From NCBI RefSeq assembly GCF_002251365.1, contig NZ_NPJH01000056.1:1-46611 (forward strand): DNA of 46,611 bases. Direction: 5' to 3'. The first letter of the stretch is position 1. Every line of letters starts with the position of its first letter. Under the pieces are notes generated by a model. The model was not told the DNA's origin. It did no database searches and worked only from the letters and a program-made list of their open reading frames with translations. Shown here piece by piece: positions 15,667 through 25,506 of the stretch. The translations under genes were made by a program, and so were the position numbers. This stretch comes from Prevotella sp. P3-122. GTDB taxonomy: Bacteria > Bacteroidota > Bacteroidia > Bacteroidales > Bacteroidaceae.

Positions 15667-18600
15667 ATGGCAAATGGATTGTATAATGCCTCTTACGAGC
15701 ACGACGCTTGCGGTGTAGGCATGGTGGTTAACATCCACGGTAACAAGAGCCATGAGCTTGTAGACAATGCTTTGAAAGTTCTCGAGAACATGCGCCACCG
15801 AGGTGCAGAGGGAGCAGACAACAAGACTGGCGACGGTGCAGGTATCATGCTGCAGATTCCACACGAGTTTATATTGCTTCAGGGTATTCCCGTCCCCGAA
15901 AAGGGTAAGTACGGCACAGGACTGGTATTCCTGCCCAAGGACGAATCGCTGCAAGGACAGATACTGTCAATCATGATTGAGGAAATAGAGCGCGAGGGGC
16001 TTTCGCTTATGCATCTGCGCACCGTTCCGACCAATCCCGACTGCCTTGGCGAGTCGGCCCTCTCTACCGAGCCGGCCATCAGGCAGGTGTTCATCACGGG
16101 AGTGACAGACGACAAGGTAGGTGTATTCGAACGCACATTATATATAATAAGGAAGAAGATAGAGAAACGGGTGGCCGAGCTTGCAGCCCGTCACCCCGAG
16201 CAGCCATCGATAAACGACTTCTATATCTGCTCGCTGTCAAGCCGCAGCATCGTCTACAAGGGAATGCTCTCGAGCCTTCAGCTGCGCCTCTACTTCCCCG
16301 ACCTCACCAACAGCTATTTCACCAGTGGCCTGGCTCTCGTCCACAGCCGCTTCAGCACAAACACCTTCCCTACATGGAGCCTCGCACAGCCGTTCAGACT
16401 GCTTTGCCACAACGGAGAGATCAACACTATCCGCGGCAACCGCGGCTGGATGCAAGCCAGAGAGTCGGTACTGTCGAGCGACACTCTTGGCGACATACGC
16501 GACATCTCGCCGATAGTACAGCCTGGCATGAGCGACTCCGCATCGCTGGACAACGTCTTCGAGTTCTTCGTCATGAGCGGCCTCTCGCTACCCCATGCCA
16601 TGGCAGTAATGGTTCCGGAGAGTTTCAACGACAAGAACCCCATCTCGGAAGACCTCAAGGCATTCTACGAGTACCACTCCATCCTGATGGAGCCATGGGA
16701 CGGCCCGGCAGCACTACTCTTCTCTGATGGCCGCTTCGCTGGAGGCATGCTCGACCGTAACGGCCTGCGCCCGGCACGCTATACCATAACCAAGAACGAC
16801 ATGATGGTGGTGGCATCGGAGGTGGGAGTCATGGACTTCGACCCACAGGACATAGCCGAGAAGGGAAGGCTGCAACCAGGAAAAATCCTGCTCATCGATA
16901 CCCAGGAGGGCAAGATATACTATGACGGCGAGATAAAGGAACAGCTGGCCACACAGCACCCTTACCGCCAGTGGCTCAACACCAACCGCATACAGCTTGA
17001 GAAAATACACTCCGGACGCAAGGTAAGCAACTCCGTTGACAACCTTCTACAAAAGGAGATGGAGTTCGGCTTCGGCGAGGAGGATGTCGACGGAACTATT
17101 GTCCCCATGTCTGTCAACGGACAGGAGCCAACGGCATCAATGGGCAACGACACACCTCTTGCCGTACTCTCTGACAAGCCACAGATATTCTTCAATTACT
17201 TCCGTCAGCAATTCGCACAGGTCACCAACCCTGCCATCGACTCCATACGCGAGAACCTCGTAATGAGTCTCACAGAGTATATTGGCCGCGTGGGCACAGG
17301 CATCCTTAATCCTGACGAGACCAACTGCAAGATGGTGCGCCTGCCCCACCCCATCCTTACCAACACACAGCTCGACATCCTGTGCAACATACGCTACAAG
17401 GGCTTCAACACCATCAAGCTGCCTATGCTCTTCCTGCGCGACAAGGGCGAGGAGGGACTGCGCGAGGCATTGGACAACCTCTGCCACAAGGCTGCGCAAA
17501 GCGTTGATGACGGCTACAACTACATCATCCTTTCCGACCGCGATGTCGACAGCCACCACGTGGCCATACCATCGCTGCTTGCCGTAAGCGCCGTACACCA
17601 CTACCTCATCAGCATCGGCAAGAGAGTGCAGACGGCACTGATAGTAGAGAGTGGAGAGATACGTGAGGTGATGCATGCGGCATTGCTGCTCGGCTACGGA
17701 GCATCTGCACTATGCCCGTACCTTACATACGCCATTCTCGACGATCTCGTGAAACGCGGCAAGATACAGGAGAACTATGCCACGGCAGAGGCCAACTACA
17801 TAAATGCGGTAAAGAAAGGACTGTTCAAGATTATGGCCAAGATGGGTATCTCGACGATACGCTCTTACCGCGGTGCAAAGATTTTCGAGAGCATCGGACT
17901 CTCCGAAAGCCTCTTGCGCAACTATTTCGGTACGGAGGTGTCGACCGTGGGTGGCATCGGACTGGAGACCATCGCCAAGGATGCCATAGCATTCCACGAC
18001 AAGGCCTTCTCGCAACAGCGGCAGCCCGACTTCCTGCCCAACCACGGACAGTTCCACTACCGCAAGGACGGCATACGGCACGCATGGAACCCAGAGACCA
18101 TCGCAACGCTGCAGCTTGCAACACGCACGGGCAACTACAACACATACAAGAAGTTTGCCGCCCTTGTCGACGACAAGGAGGAGCCTATATTCCTTCGCGA
18201 CTTCCTTGACTTCCGCCGCAACCCCATCGACATCGACAAGGTGGAGCCTGTCGAGAACATAGTACGCCATTTCGTCACCGGCGCCATGTCGTTCGGAGCA
18301 TTGTCAAAGGAAGCCCACGAAGCCATGGCACTGGCCATGAACAAGCTCGGAGCACGAAGCAACACAGGAGAGGGTGGCGAGGACAGCGAGCGCTTCCATT
18401 CTGAGGTCGACGGCATCTCACTGTCAAGCAAGACCAAGCAGGTGGCCAGCGGACGCTTCGGTGTCACTACGGAATATCTCGTCAACGCCGAGGAGATACA
18501 GATAAAGGTGGCACAGGGTGCCAAGCCGGGAGAGGGCGGACAGCTGCCTGGTTTCAAGGTCAACGACATCATTGCCAAGACCCGACACTCCATACCTGGC

Positions 18601-20163
18601 ATCAGCCTCATATCACCACCACCCCACCACGACATCTACTCCATCGAGGATCTCGCACAGCTCATCTTCGACCTTAAGAACGTCAACCCCAAGGCCGCCA
18701 TCAGCGTAAAGCTTGTTGCCGAGAGCGGTGTGGGCACCATCGCCGCAGGAGTAGCCAAGGCTAAAGCCGACCTGATAGTTATCTCTGGTTCTGAGGGCGG
18801 AACGGGCGCAAGCCCTGCATCGAGCATGCGCTTTGCAGGAATATCCCCAGAGATAGGTATTGCCGAGACCCAGCAGACTCTCGTCAAGAACGGTCTGCGA
18901 GGCCAGGTGAGACTGCAGGTTGACGGCCAGCTGAAGAGCGGTCGCGACATAGTCCTCATGGCACTGCTTGGTGCTGAGGAGTTCAGCTTCGGTACTGCCG
19001 CACTGATAGTCCTGGGCTGCGTGATGATGCGCAAGTGCAGCCTCAACACCTGTCCTATGGGCGTGGCCACACAAGACCCGAAACTGAGGGCACACTTCAT
19101 CGGGCACTACGAGTATCTGGTAAACTATTTCACTTTCCTCGCTCAGGAGGTCAGGGAGTATCTTGCCCAGATGGGATACACACGCCTTGAGGACATCATC
19201 GGCCATACAGAGCTTATTCAGACACGCGAGAGCGAGATCAGGAAAAACCCGAAATACGCTACCCTCGACTTCCGCCGCATGCTTCACAAGGAGGGCGAGC
19301 AGGGACTGCACCACGACAAGGAGCAGCACCACGACCTTGAGGATGTTCTCGACCAGCAGATGATAAAGGCAGCACGCACGGTAATCGACAACGGAGGCGA
19401 CATCGACCTCGACTACAGCATACGCAACACCGACCGTGCCGTGGGAACGATGCTCAGCGGATATATAGAGCAGAAGCAGGCAAAGAACGTCTCCGTGAGC
19501 GTCAAGTTCAAAGGCTCTGCCGGACAGAGCTTCGGAGCATTCCTCGTCAAGGGTGTCGACTTCAAGCTTGAGGGTGAGGCCAATGACTACTTTGCAAAAG
19601 GACTGTCGGGCGGAAGGGTATCAATACTGCCACCCATACGCAGCAACTTCGCCGCCGAGGACAACATCATAGCCGGCAATACAGGACTTTACGGAGCTAC
19701 ATCCGGTGAGCTGTATATCAACGGAAAGGTAGGAGAGAGATTTGGCGTGCGCAACTCTGGAGCCATAGCCGTCATCGAGGGAGCCGGCGACCACTGCTGC
19801 GAGTATATGACTGGAGGCCGAGTGGTAGTTCTCGGTGAGACAGGACGCAACTTCGCAGCCGGTATGTCTGGCGGTGTGGCTTACGTCTGGGACAAGAACC
19901 ACAACTTCGACTACTTCTGCAACATGGACATGGTGGAAATCAACCTCGTCGAGGAGAGCAGCTACAGGAAAGAGCTGCACGAGCTAATCAGGCAACACTA
20001 CCTGTACACAGGCTCCAAGCTCGCACGCACTATGCTCGACGACTGGAACCGCTATGTTGAGGACTTCATCCAAGTGGTACCGATAGAGTACAAGCGCGTA
20101 CTGCAGGAAGAGCAGGTTAAGAAGCTCCAGCAGAAAATCGCTGATATGCAAAGAGACTATTAG
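15667..20163 (+). CDS. gltB: Glutamate synthase, large subunit
   Basis: 1498 residues, the normal size. Together with GltD it converts glutamine and 2-oxoglutarate into two glutamates. Cys15 in YEHDACGVG is the N-terminal nucleophile of the glutaminase domain, exposed once the first 14 residues are removed. The central and FMN-binding synthase domains follow (GARSNTGEGGED at about 898-909, ISPPPHHDIYS at about 981-991). The 3Fe-4S cysteines are C1118, C1124 and C1129 (C-x5-C-x4-C). The C-terminal beta-helix has the repeated GxxGxxGxxxGG pattern. gltD follows after 193 bases filled by extragenic repeats. Confidence 0.97.
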   Translation: MANGLYNASYEHDACGVGMVVNIHGNKSHELVDNALKVLENMRHRGAEGADNKTGDGAGIMLQIPHEFILLQGIPVPEKGKYGTGLVFLPKDESLQGQILSIMIEEIEREGLSLMHLRTVPTNPDCLGESALSTEPAIRQVFITGVTDDKVGVFERTLYIIRKKIEKRVAELAARHPEQPSINDFYICSLSSRSIVYKGMLSSLQLRLYFPDLTNSYFTSGLALVHSRFSTNTFPTWSLAQPFRLLCHNGEINTIRGNRGWMQARESVLSSDTLGDIRDISPIVQPGMSDSASLDNVFEFFVMSGLSLPHAMAVMVPESFNDKNPISEDLKAFYEYHSILMEPWDGPAALLFSDGRFAGGMLDRNGLRPARYTITKNDMMVVASEVGVMDFDPQDIAEKGRLQPGKILLIDTQEGKIYYDGEIKEQLATQHPYRQWLNTNRIQLEKIHSGRKVSNSVDNLLQKEMEFGFGEEDVDGTIVPMSVNGQEPTASMGNDTPLAVLSDKPQIFFNYFRQQFAQVTNPAIDSIRENLVMSLTEYIGRVGTGILNPDETNCKMVRLPHPILTNTQLDILCNIRYKGFNTIKLPMLFLRDKGEEGLREALDNLCHKAAQSVDDGYNYIILSDRDVDSHHVAIPSLLAVSAVHHYLISIGKRVQTALIVESGEIREVMHAALLLGYGASALCPYLTYAILDDLVKRGKIQENYATAEANYINAVKKGLFKIMAKMGISTIRSYRGAKIFESIGLSESLLRNYFGTEVSTVGGIGLETIAKDAIAFHDKAFSQQRQPDFLPNHGQFHYRKDGIRHAWNPETIATLQLATRTGNYNTYKKFAALVDDKEEPIFLRDFLDFRRNPIDIDKVEPVENIVRHFVTGAMSFGALSKEAHEAMALAMNKLGARSNTGEGGEDSERFHSEVDGISLSSKTKQVASGRFGVTTEYLVNAEEIQIKVAQGAKPGEGGQLPGFKVNDIIAKTRHSIPGISLISPPPHHDIYSIEDLAQLIFDLKNVNPKAAISVKLVAESGVGTIAAGVAKAKADLIVISGSEGGTGASPASSMRFAGISPEIGIAETQQTLVKNGLRGQVRLQVDGQLKSGRDIVLMALLGAEEFSFGTAALIVLGCVMMRKCSLNTCPMGVATQDPKLRAHFIGHYEYLVNYFTFLAQEVREYLAQMGYTRLEDIIGHTELIQTRESEIRKNPKYATLDFRRMLHKEGEQGLHHDKEQHHDLEDVLDQQMIKAARTVIDNGGDIDLDYSIRNTDRAVGTMLSGYIEQKQAKNVSVSVKFKGSAGQSFGAFLVKGVDFKLEGEANDYFAKGLSGGRVSILPPIRSNFAAEDNIIAGNTGLYGATSGELYINGKVGERFGVRNSGAIAVIEGAGDHCCEYMTGGRVVVLGETGRNFAAGMSGGVAYVWDKNHNFDYFCNMDMVEINLVEESSYRKELHELIRQHYLYTGSKLARTMLDDWNRYVEDFIQVVPIEYKRVLQEEQVKKLQQKIADMQRDY

Positions 20164-20170
20164 AATAAAG

Positions 20171-20342
20171 AAGCCTCACCCCCGGCCCCTCTCCAAGAGA
20201 GAGGGGAGACAATTACCTTTTAAAGGATGGAGAGAGGTGGTAAGATAGAAGATTATAAACAATTAACATAGCCAAACACTCACCGTAAATCATATCATCT
20301 CCCTCTCTTTTGGATAAGAGGGGAGACGGGGATGAGGCTTAT
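20171..20342. repeat. Inverted pair of REP-like elements between gltB and gltD
   Basis: 20171-20218 is the reverse complement of the 7603-7650 element (CCTCACCCCCGGCCCCTCTC). 20297-20340 is a decayed copy in the opposite direction (CTCCCTCTCTTTTGGATAAG and GATGAGGCTT). Two such elements facing each other could form a large hairpin in the gltB-gltD transcript and adjust the amount of gltD made. Confidence 0.7.
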
Positions 20343-20356
20343 ATACAATTTGAACA

Positions 20357-21700
20357 ATGGGAAATCCGAAAGCTTTTCTGACCACACCCCGCAAGGAAGC
20401 GGGCTACAGGCCAATACACGATAGAATCCACGACTTTGGAGAAGTGGAGCAGACGCTGAACAGCAACGACCGCCGTCTGCAGGCATCACGCTGCATGGAC
20501 TGCGGAGTACCTTTCTGCCACTGGGCATGCCCACTGGGCAACAAACCGCCAGAGTGGAACGACGCACTGTACAAAGGCGACTGGAAACTCGCATACAAGC
20601 TGCTCAACTCCACCAACCCCTTCCCGGAGTTCACGGGACGCATATGTCCTGCACTCTGCGAGAAAGCGTGCATACTGAACCTTACCGAGCACGAGCCTAC
20701 GACAAACCGTGAGGACGAGGCGGCCATCACCGAGCACGCTTTCGAGGAAGACTATGTTGACGTCGTAACACCTGTGCGCAACGGCAAGCGCGTGGCTGTC
20801 ATCGGTGCTGGCCCCGCAGGACTGGCTGCAGCAAACGAGCTCAACCACCTTGGCTATCTCGTAACAGTATACGATGCCCGTGAGAATGCCGGTGGACTCC
20901 TCCGTTACGGCATACCGAACTTCAAGCTCAACAAGAGCATCATCGACAGGAGGCTTGCATTGCTTGAGAAGGAAGGAATAGTATTCAAGTACAACCAGCC
21001 TATTGACCTCAAAGCCCTGCCCGAGGGCTACGATGCCTACATCGTTGCAACGGGAACACCCGAGGCACGCGACCTTACTGTTCCGGGACGCGAGTTGCGT
21101 GGTATCTATCTCGCCCTCGACATGCTGGCACAGCAGAACAGGGTGCTGGCAGGAATGGAGTTCAAGAAAGACGAGCTCGTAAACGCCAAAGGCAAGGACG
21201 TGCTCGTGATAGGAGGTGGCGACACGGGCAGCGACTGCATAGGCACAGCACACCGCCAGGGATGCAAGAGCGTAACTCAGATTGAGATTATGCCCAAACC
21301 CGTAGAGGGACCTGTAGACCCGCAGAACCCTTGGCCAAACTGGCCACGCACACTCAAGACGACATCAAGCCACGAGGAGGGATGCACACGCCGGTGGAAC
21401 ATCAACACACTGGAATTTATCGGCAAGGACGGCAAGCTCACTGGAGTAAAGGTGCAGGAGATTGACTGGAAGCCCAATCCGGAGGGCGGACGGCCACTGA
21501 TGGTCGAGAAGGGCAAACCTGAGATTATCAAGGCCGACATGGTGCTTCTCGCAATGGGATTTCTCAAGCCCTCACATCCCCAGTATGCCAGCAACGTATT
21601 CGTAGCCGGAGATGCCGCATCGGGTGCAAGCCTCGTAGTAAGAGCCATGGCAAGCGGGATAAAAACAGCTGCCAACGTAGATAAATTCTTATCAAAGTAG
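20357..21700 (+). CDS. gltD: Glutamate synthase, small subunit
   Basis: 447 residues, a FAD- and NADPH-binding protein that feeds electrons to GltB. The N-terminus holds the 4Fe-4S cysteines in CMDCGVPFCHWACPLGN (about 48-64) and RICPALCEKAC. The FAD motif VIGAGPAGLAAANE begins near residue 147 and the NADPH motif VIGGGDTGSD near 281. The C-terminal MASGIKTA segment is the usual end. Complete length. It is followed by a terminator at 21727. Confidence 0.96.
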   Translation: MGNPKAFLTTPRKEAGYRPIHDRIHDFGEVEQTLNSNDRRLQASRCMDCGVPFCHWACPLGNKPPEWNDALYKGDWKLAYKLLNSTNPFPEFTGRICPALCEKACILNLTEHEPTTNREDEAAITEHAFEEDYVDVVTPVRNGKRVAVIGAGPAGLAAANELNHLGYLVTVYDARENAGGLLRYGIPNFKLNKSIIDRRLALLEKEGIVFKYNQPIDLKALPEGYDAYIVATGTPEARDLTVPGRELRGIYLALDMLAQQNRVLAGMEFKKDELVNAKGKDVLVIGGGDTGSDCIGTAHRQGCKSVTQIEIMPKPVEGPVDPQNPWPNWPRTLKTTSSHEEGCTRRWNINTLEFIGKDGKLTGVKVQEIDWKPNPEGGRPLMVEKGKPEIIKADMVLLAMGFLKPSHPQYASNVFVAGDAASGASLVVRAMASGIKTAANVDKFLSK

Positions 21701-21726
21701 TTTTTCCTATCAAATTATTGGCAGAC

Positions 21727-21754
21727 GGCGGACTCGGAGGAGTCCGCCTTTTCC
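21727..21754 (+). terminator. Rho-independent terminator after gltD
   Basis: Perfect stem GGCGGACTC / GAGTCCGCC with a GGAG loop (21727-21748) and a TTTT tail. It lies 27 bases after the gltD stop. Confidence 0.85.
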
Positions 21755-21795
21755 TTATCGGCACTTTGCCGTGCGGAAATTATTCTCGCCTAAAG

Positions 21796-21827
21796 TTTGA
21801 TGGTTTGCAAAATAATGTGTATTTTTG
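21796..21827 (+). promoter_or_regulatory. Promoter of the BASS transporter gene
   Basis: -33 TTTG at 21796-21799, 20 bases, -7 TATTTTTG at 21820-21827. The boxes lie so close to the ATG at 21836 that the message would have a leader of only a few bases. They also rule out the ATG at 21797 as a start. Confidence 0.65.
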
Positions 21828-21835
21828 TAGTCGAT

Positions 21836-22801
21836 ATGGATATAGTAAGATTTGTCAAGAACTGGACGCTCCCCGTCTCAATGACTGCCGGTACTGTAAT
21901 CTATCTGGTCTTTGCCAAGGTACCGTTCCTTACCGGAGCCGCCAGGGTGATGTCTCCTGTTTGCGACAAGATGCTGCCAGCATTCATGTTCATGATACTC
22001 TTCGTGACATTCTGCAAGGTTGATTTCAGAAGGCTTCGCCTCACGGGATGGCACCTGTGGATAGGACTGTTCCAGATTATCCTTGTCGGCACGCTGGTGG
22101 GCATAGCGCTCGGATTTCATCTGTCTGGCCATGCCCTCACCATGATGGAGGCACTGCTCACCTGCGTGGTAGCTCCCGTTGCCGCCGCTGCGGCCGTCGT
22201 GACATCCAAGCTGGGTGGCGACCTTGAGAAGATGACCACCTTCACGTTCGTGTCGAACCTGATTACGGCTATTCTCATCCCCATCTGCTTCCCGCTCATC
22301 GACCCCTCGGCCGACGTGTCGTTCATAGACTCTTTCGCCAAGATTTTCTATGAGGTATGCGTGGTGCTGGTAGTGCCAATGGCCATGGCATACGTGGTAA
22401 AGCACATGCTCCCACGCCTCCATCGCCGCATAGTATCTGTCAAGGACCTTTCATACTACCTGTGGGGATGCTCGTTGATGATGGTCACCGGAACAACGGT
22501 AAAGAACATCTGCCACTCAGGCTCCCCGATGGCATTCATAGCCGCAATAGCCCTGATGGGACTGCTGGTGTGCATAGCGCAATTCTCCATAGGACGGTTC
22601 ATTGGCCACTACTTCAATGCCACCGTTGACGCCGGACAGGCTTTGGGACAGAAGAACACGGCATTCGCCATCTGGATTGCATACACTTACCTGAACCCCC
22701 TGTCGAGCGTAGGGCCTGGCTGCTACATCCTATGGCAGAACATCATCAACTCAGTAGAGATTTGGATGTACCGCCGCAAGGGTATGGAGAGGGCCGCATG
22801 A
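21836..22801 (+). CDS. Bile acid:sodium symporter-type (BASS) membrane transporter
   Basis: 321 residues from MDIVRFVKNW; the frame is open 13 codons upstream but that part contains the promoter. Eight to ten hydrophobic helices cover the protein. The features that point to the BASS/BART superfamily are the AGTVIYLVFAKVPFL start, the CDKMLPAFMFMILFVTFCKV helix, the helix-breaking VVAPVAAAAAVVTSKLGG and, in the second half, ALGQKNTAFAIW. Relatives carry organic anions such as bile acids, pantoate or 2-keto acids with sodium; the substrate here is unknown. Own promoter and preceding terminator make it a separate unit. Confidence 0.75.
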   Translation: MDIVRFVKNWTLPVSMTAGTVIYLVFAKVPFLTGAARVMSPVCDKMLPAFMFMILFVTFCKVDFRRLRLTGWHLWIGLFQIILVGTLVGIALGFHLSGHALTMMEALLTCVVAPVAAAAAVVTSKLGGDLEKMTTFTFVSNLITAILIPICFPLIDPSADVSFIDSFAKIFYEVCVVLVVPMAMAYVVKHMLPRLHRRIVSVKDLSYYLWGCSLMMVTGTTVKNICHSGSPMAFIAAIALMGLLVCIAQFSIGRFIGHYFNATVDAGQALGQKNTAFAIWIAYTYLNPLSSVGPGCYILWQNIINSVEIWMYRRKGMERAA

Positions 22802-22881
22802 GGACAGCCCGGCAAAGCCCGCGAAGACAACAGGACCAAACAGAAACAACCATAAACCATTAACAAAAACAAAAATCAACT

Positions 22882-23958
22882 ATGAACATCAAGAACATCT
22901 TGAAGACAAGAAAGGCTCTGCTCGTTGCAGTGGGACTGGCCACGGCAAGTTTTGCGCAGGCACAGAACATCGTGAAGGGTGACTACGGCTATTTGTACTG
23001 CCACATGAGCGACAAGGGCGAGTGGACGGCATATGCCGTGAGCCGCGACGGGTACAACTATCAGGACATCATCGACGGAGAGCCCATCTTCGACCAGAAG
23101 GCTCTTGCACGAATCGAGGGCGGAACGCGCGACGCCTTCATAACAAGGGCCTGGAACGGAAAAGGATATGTGATGGTCACTACCGACATGTGCGTGGCCA
23201 AGTCACACAAATGGGACAACTACGGCATTGACCTCCTGAAAAGTGATGACCTCATCCACTGGACAAGCATCACCTTCGACTACCGCAAGGGACAGCAGAT
23301 ATTCAGCGACCCCACGGCACCATCGCCATACAAGAACTGGGCTACCATCAACCGAGTATGGGCACCACAGATATTCTGGGACCCCAACTACGTATGGGCA
23401 AACGGCGACAAGGGAGGATACCTCATTTACTACTCCATGCTCAACCGCCCCGAGGAGGCCTACGACCGCATGTACTACAGCTATGCCAACAAGGATTTCA
23501 CTGAGCTGACCACTCCACAGCTGCTCTTCGACTGGGGCTACGCAACCATTGACGCCGACATCAACCTGCTCGACGACGGCCTCTACCACATGCTTATCAA
23601 GAAGGAAGGCGGCAAGCCCGGCATCTATACGGCAACAAGCAAGTATCTCACCCACGGATGGGGAGAGCCTGTAGAAGACGACTACGTGAGCTTCGAGGGA
23701 CGCAAGAGCTGCGAGGGCTCAAGCGCATTCCAGCTTATCGGCGACAAGACATGGCGCGTGGCGTACATACAGTACAGCGACAACCCCAAGCACTACCGCA
23801 TCTGCAAGGCCGACGAGAACCTCAGAAACTTCCACGACCCCGTGGACATCAAGGGAGTAACCGGACCACAGCACGGCTCTTTCATGAGGATAACAAAGAA
23901 GGAGTACAAAAAACTCCTGAAGTTCGACGCGGAATGGAAGAAGAAGAACGGGAAATAA
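22882..23958 (+). CDS. Secreted GH43-type glycoside hydrolase family protein
   Basis: 358 residues, signal peptide about 1-27 (ASFAQAQ). Propeller motifs include DDLIHWTSI, RVWAPQIFWDPNYVW (about 154-168), IDADINLLDDGLYHMLIKKE (about 223-242) and CEGSSAFQLI (about 274-283), where W-AP-I, D-D and EGS fit the GH43 substrate pocket, with the EG glutamate as probable acid. Relatives act on arabinan or xylan side chains; the exact specificity is not clear. No carbohydrate-binding module. The gene lies 80 bases after the transporter with a purine-rich leader, and 63 bases before a MaoC-type gene. Confidence 0.75.
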   Translation: MNIKNILKTRKALLVAVGLATASFAQAQNIVKGDYGYLYCHMSDKGEWTAYAVSRDGYNYQDIIDGEPIFDQKALARIEGGTRDAFITRAWNGKGYVMVTTDMCVAKSHKWDNYGIDLLKSDDLIHWTSITFDYRKGQQIFSDPTAPSPYKNWATINRVWAPQIFWDPNYVWANGDKGGYLIYYSMLNRPEEAYDRMYYSYANKDFTELTTPQLLFDWGYATIDADINLLDDGLYHMLIKKEGGKPGIYTATSKYLTHGWGEPVEDDYVSFEGRKSCEGSSAFQLIGDKTWRVAYIQYSDNPKHYRICKADENLRNFHDPVDIKGVTGPQHGSFMRITKKEYKKLLKFDAEWKKKNGK

Positions 23959-24021
23959 TTGGAAGAGTCGACGGGATGTTGGCTTGCCAACTCGTTAACT
24001 ACATAAATAAATAACAACACA

Positions 24022-24486
24022 ATGGGAAAACTTATAGTAAACTCCTACGAGGAGTTCGCCGCACACCTTGGCGAGGAACTTGGAGCCAGCGAATGGCTAC
24101 AGATAGACCAGGAGCGCATCAACCTCTTTGCTGACGCCACTCTCGACCACCAGTGGATACACGTCGACGTGGAAAAGGCCAAGGCTGAGAGTCCATACCA
24201 CTCAACCATCGCACACGGCTACCTGACACTGTCGGTGCTGCCCTATCTGTGGGACCAGATTATCCAGGTGAACAACATCAAGATGCTCGTAAACTACGGC
24301 ATCGAGCACATGCGCTTCGGCAAGCCTGTCATCACTGGAAGCAGAGTGAGGCTTGTCACCAAGCTACACCAGATAGCCAACCTCAGGGGAACATGCAAGA
24401 CCGAGATAGAATTCCGCATCGAGATTGAGGGCGAGCGTAAGCCGGCTCTTGAGGGCATAGCGGTGTTCCTATACTATTTCGAGTAA
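24022..24486 (+). CDS. MaoC-family (R)-specific enoyl-CoA hydratase-like protein
   Basis: 154 residues with a hot-dog fold. The catalytic pair of the family is present: D42 and H47 in ATLDHQWIHVD, followed by the substrate tunnel segment STIAHGYLTLSVLP (about 60-73). Such proteins hydrate enoyl-CoA to (R)-3-hydroxyacyl-CoA. Full length, cytosolic. It stands 17 bases before the metallophosphatase gene, so the two are probably transcribed together, although no link in function is evident. Confidence 0.85.
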   Translation: MGKLIVNSYEEFAAHLGEELGASEWLQIDQERINLFADATLDHQWIHVDVEKAKAESPYHSTIAHGYLTLSVLPYLWDQIIQVNNIKMLVNYGIEHMRFGKPVITGSRVRLVTKLHQIANLRGTCKTEIEFRIEIEGERKPALEGIAVFLYYFE

Positions 24487-24503
24487 CCAACCATTAGCAC
24501 ATT

Positions 24504-25496
24504 ATGCTGAAGAAATTCATTATGGGCTTGGCCATGCTTACGGGCATTGGCCAAGCCTTTGCACAAACGCCGCTGAAGTTCCGGAACGGATATTTCAAGA
24601 TTGTGCAGCTCACCGATCTCCACTACAAGCTGGGAGCGAAAGCCTCGCAGCAGGCTCTCGACTGCATCAGGGAGATGGTGACAGAGGAGAAACCCGACCT
24701 GGTGATGGTAACGGGCGACATTATCTATTCCATGCCCGCCGACAGCACACTCTCCGTTGTCCTCGGCACTCTCAGTTCGCTCGGCGTGCCCTTTGCCATA
24801 ACCTTCGGCAATCACGACTACGACTTCAAGGCTCCTTCGGCAGCTCTCTACGCACAGATGCAGAAGTCGCCCCATTGCGTGATGCCCGTGCTGCAGGGCA
24901 AAAGCCTCGACTACTCACTGCCCATAATGTCATCCAACGGCAAGAGGACGGCAGCCGTGCTCTACTGCATAGACACGCACAACAGGTCGTCACTTGCCGG
25001 AGTCGACGGCTATCAGTGGATAACACACAACCAGATAACATGGTACAGGCAGCGCAGCTCGGTATACAAGCAGCAAAACGCAGGCAAGGCGTTGCCCGCA
25101 CTCGCCTTCATGCACATCCCGCTTCCTGAATACAACTACGCCACCGACAACACACAATGCCCGATGTATGGCTCCCGTCTGGAGAAAGCATACTCGCCAT
25201 CGCTCAACAGCGGCATGTTCACGGCCATGAAGGAGCAAGGAGACGTAATGGGAGTATTCTGCGGTCACGACCACGACAACGACTATTCCGTGGCCTACTA
25301 TGGCATACTGCTTGCCCACGGCCGCTTCTCGGGAGGCAACACAGAGTACAACCACCTGAGAAGTGGAGCCAGAGTGATAGTTCTGAAAGAAGGTAAAAGG
25401 GAATTTGACACATGGATAAGGGAACGGAGTGGAAACATTCTCTACCACACCTCCTTTCCCAAGAGCTATGTCAAGGACGACTGGCGGAAGCGGTAG
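24504..25496 (+). CDS. Secreted calcineurin-like metallophosphatase
   Basis: 330 residues with a signal peptide (about 1-20, AFAQT). The five metallophosphatase motifs are in order: QLTDLHY (D38, H40), VTGDII (about 70-75), FGNHDYDF (about 101-108), a histidine in AFMHIPL (about 198-204) and GHDHDNDY (about 254-261). The ISLAND-type spacing resembles the purple-acid-phosphatase-like PhoD/Icc relatives often found in the Bacteroidales periplasm. It removes phosphate from an unknown organic substrate. The gene meets the sigma factor gene tail to tail with a 10-base gap. Confidence 0.85.
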   Translation: MLKKFIMGLAMLTGIGQAFAQTPLKFRNGYFKIVQLTDLHYKLGAKASQQALDCIREMVTEEKPDLVMVTGDIIYSMPADSTLSVVLGTLSSLGVPFAITFGNHDYDFKAPSAALYAQMQKSPHCVMPVLQGKSLDYSLPIMSSNGKRTAAVLYCIDTHNRSSLAGVDGYQWITHNQITWYRQRSSVYKQQNAGKALPALAFMHIPLPEYNYATDNTQCPMYGSRLEKAYSPSLNSGMFTAMKEQGDVMGVFCGHDHDNDYSVAYYGILLAHGRFSGGNTEYNHLRSGARVIVLKEGKREFDTWIRERSGNILYHTSFPKSYVKDDWRKR

Positions 25497-25506
25497 TAGC
25501 CTCCGC

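Noticed and set aside
17137..19332. Several long minus-strand frames of 100-240 codons opposite gltB
   Set aside because: They are shadows caused by the codon bias of gltB; none has a recognisable motif, promoter or start context.
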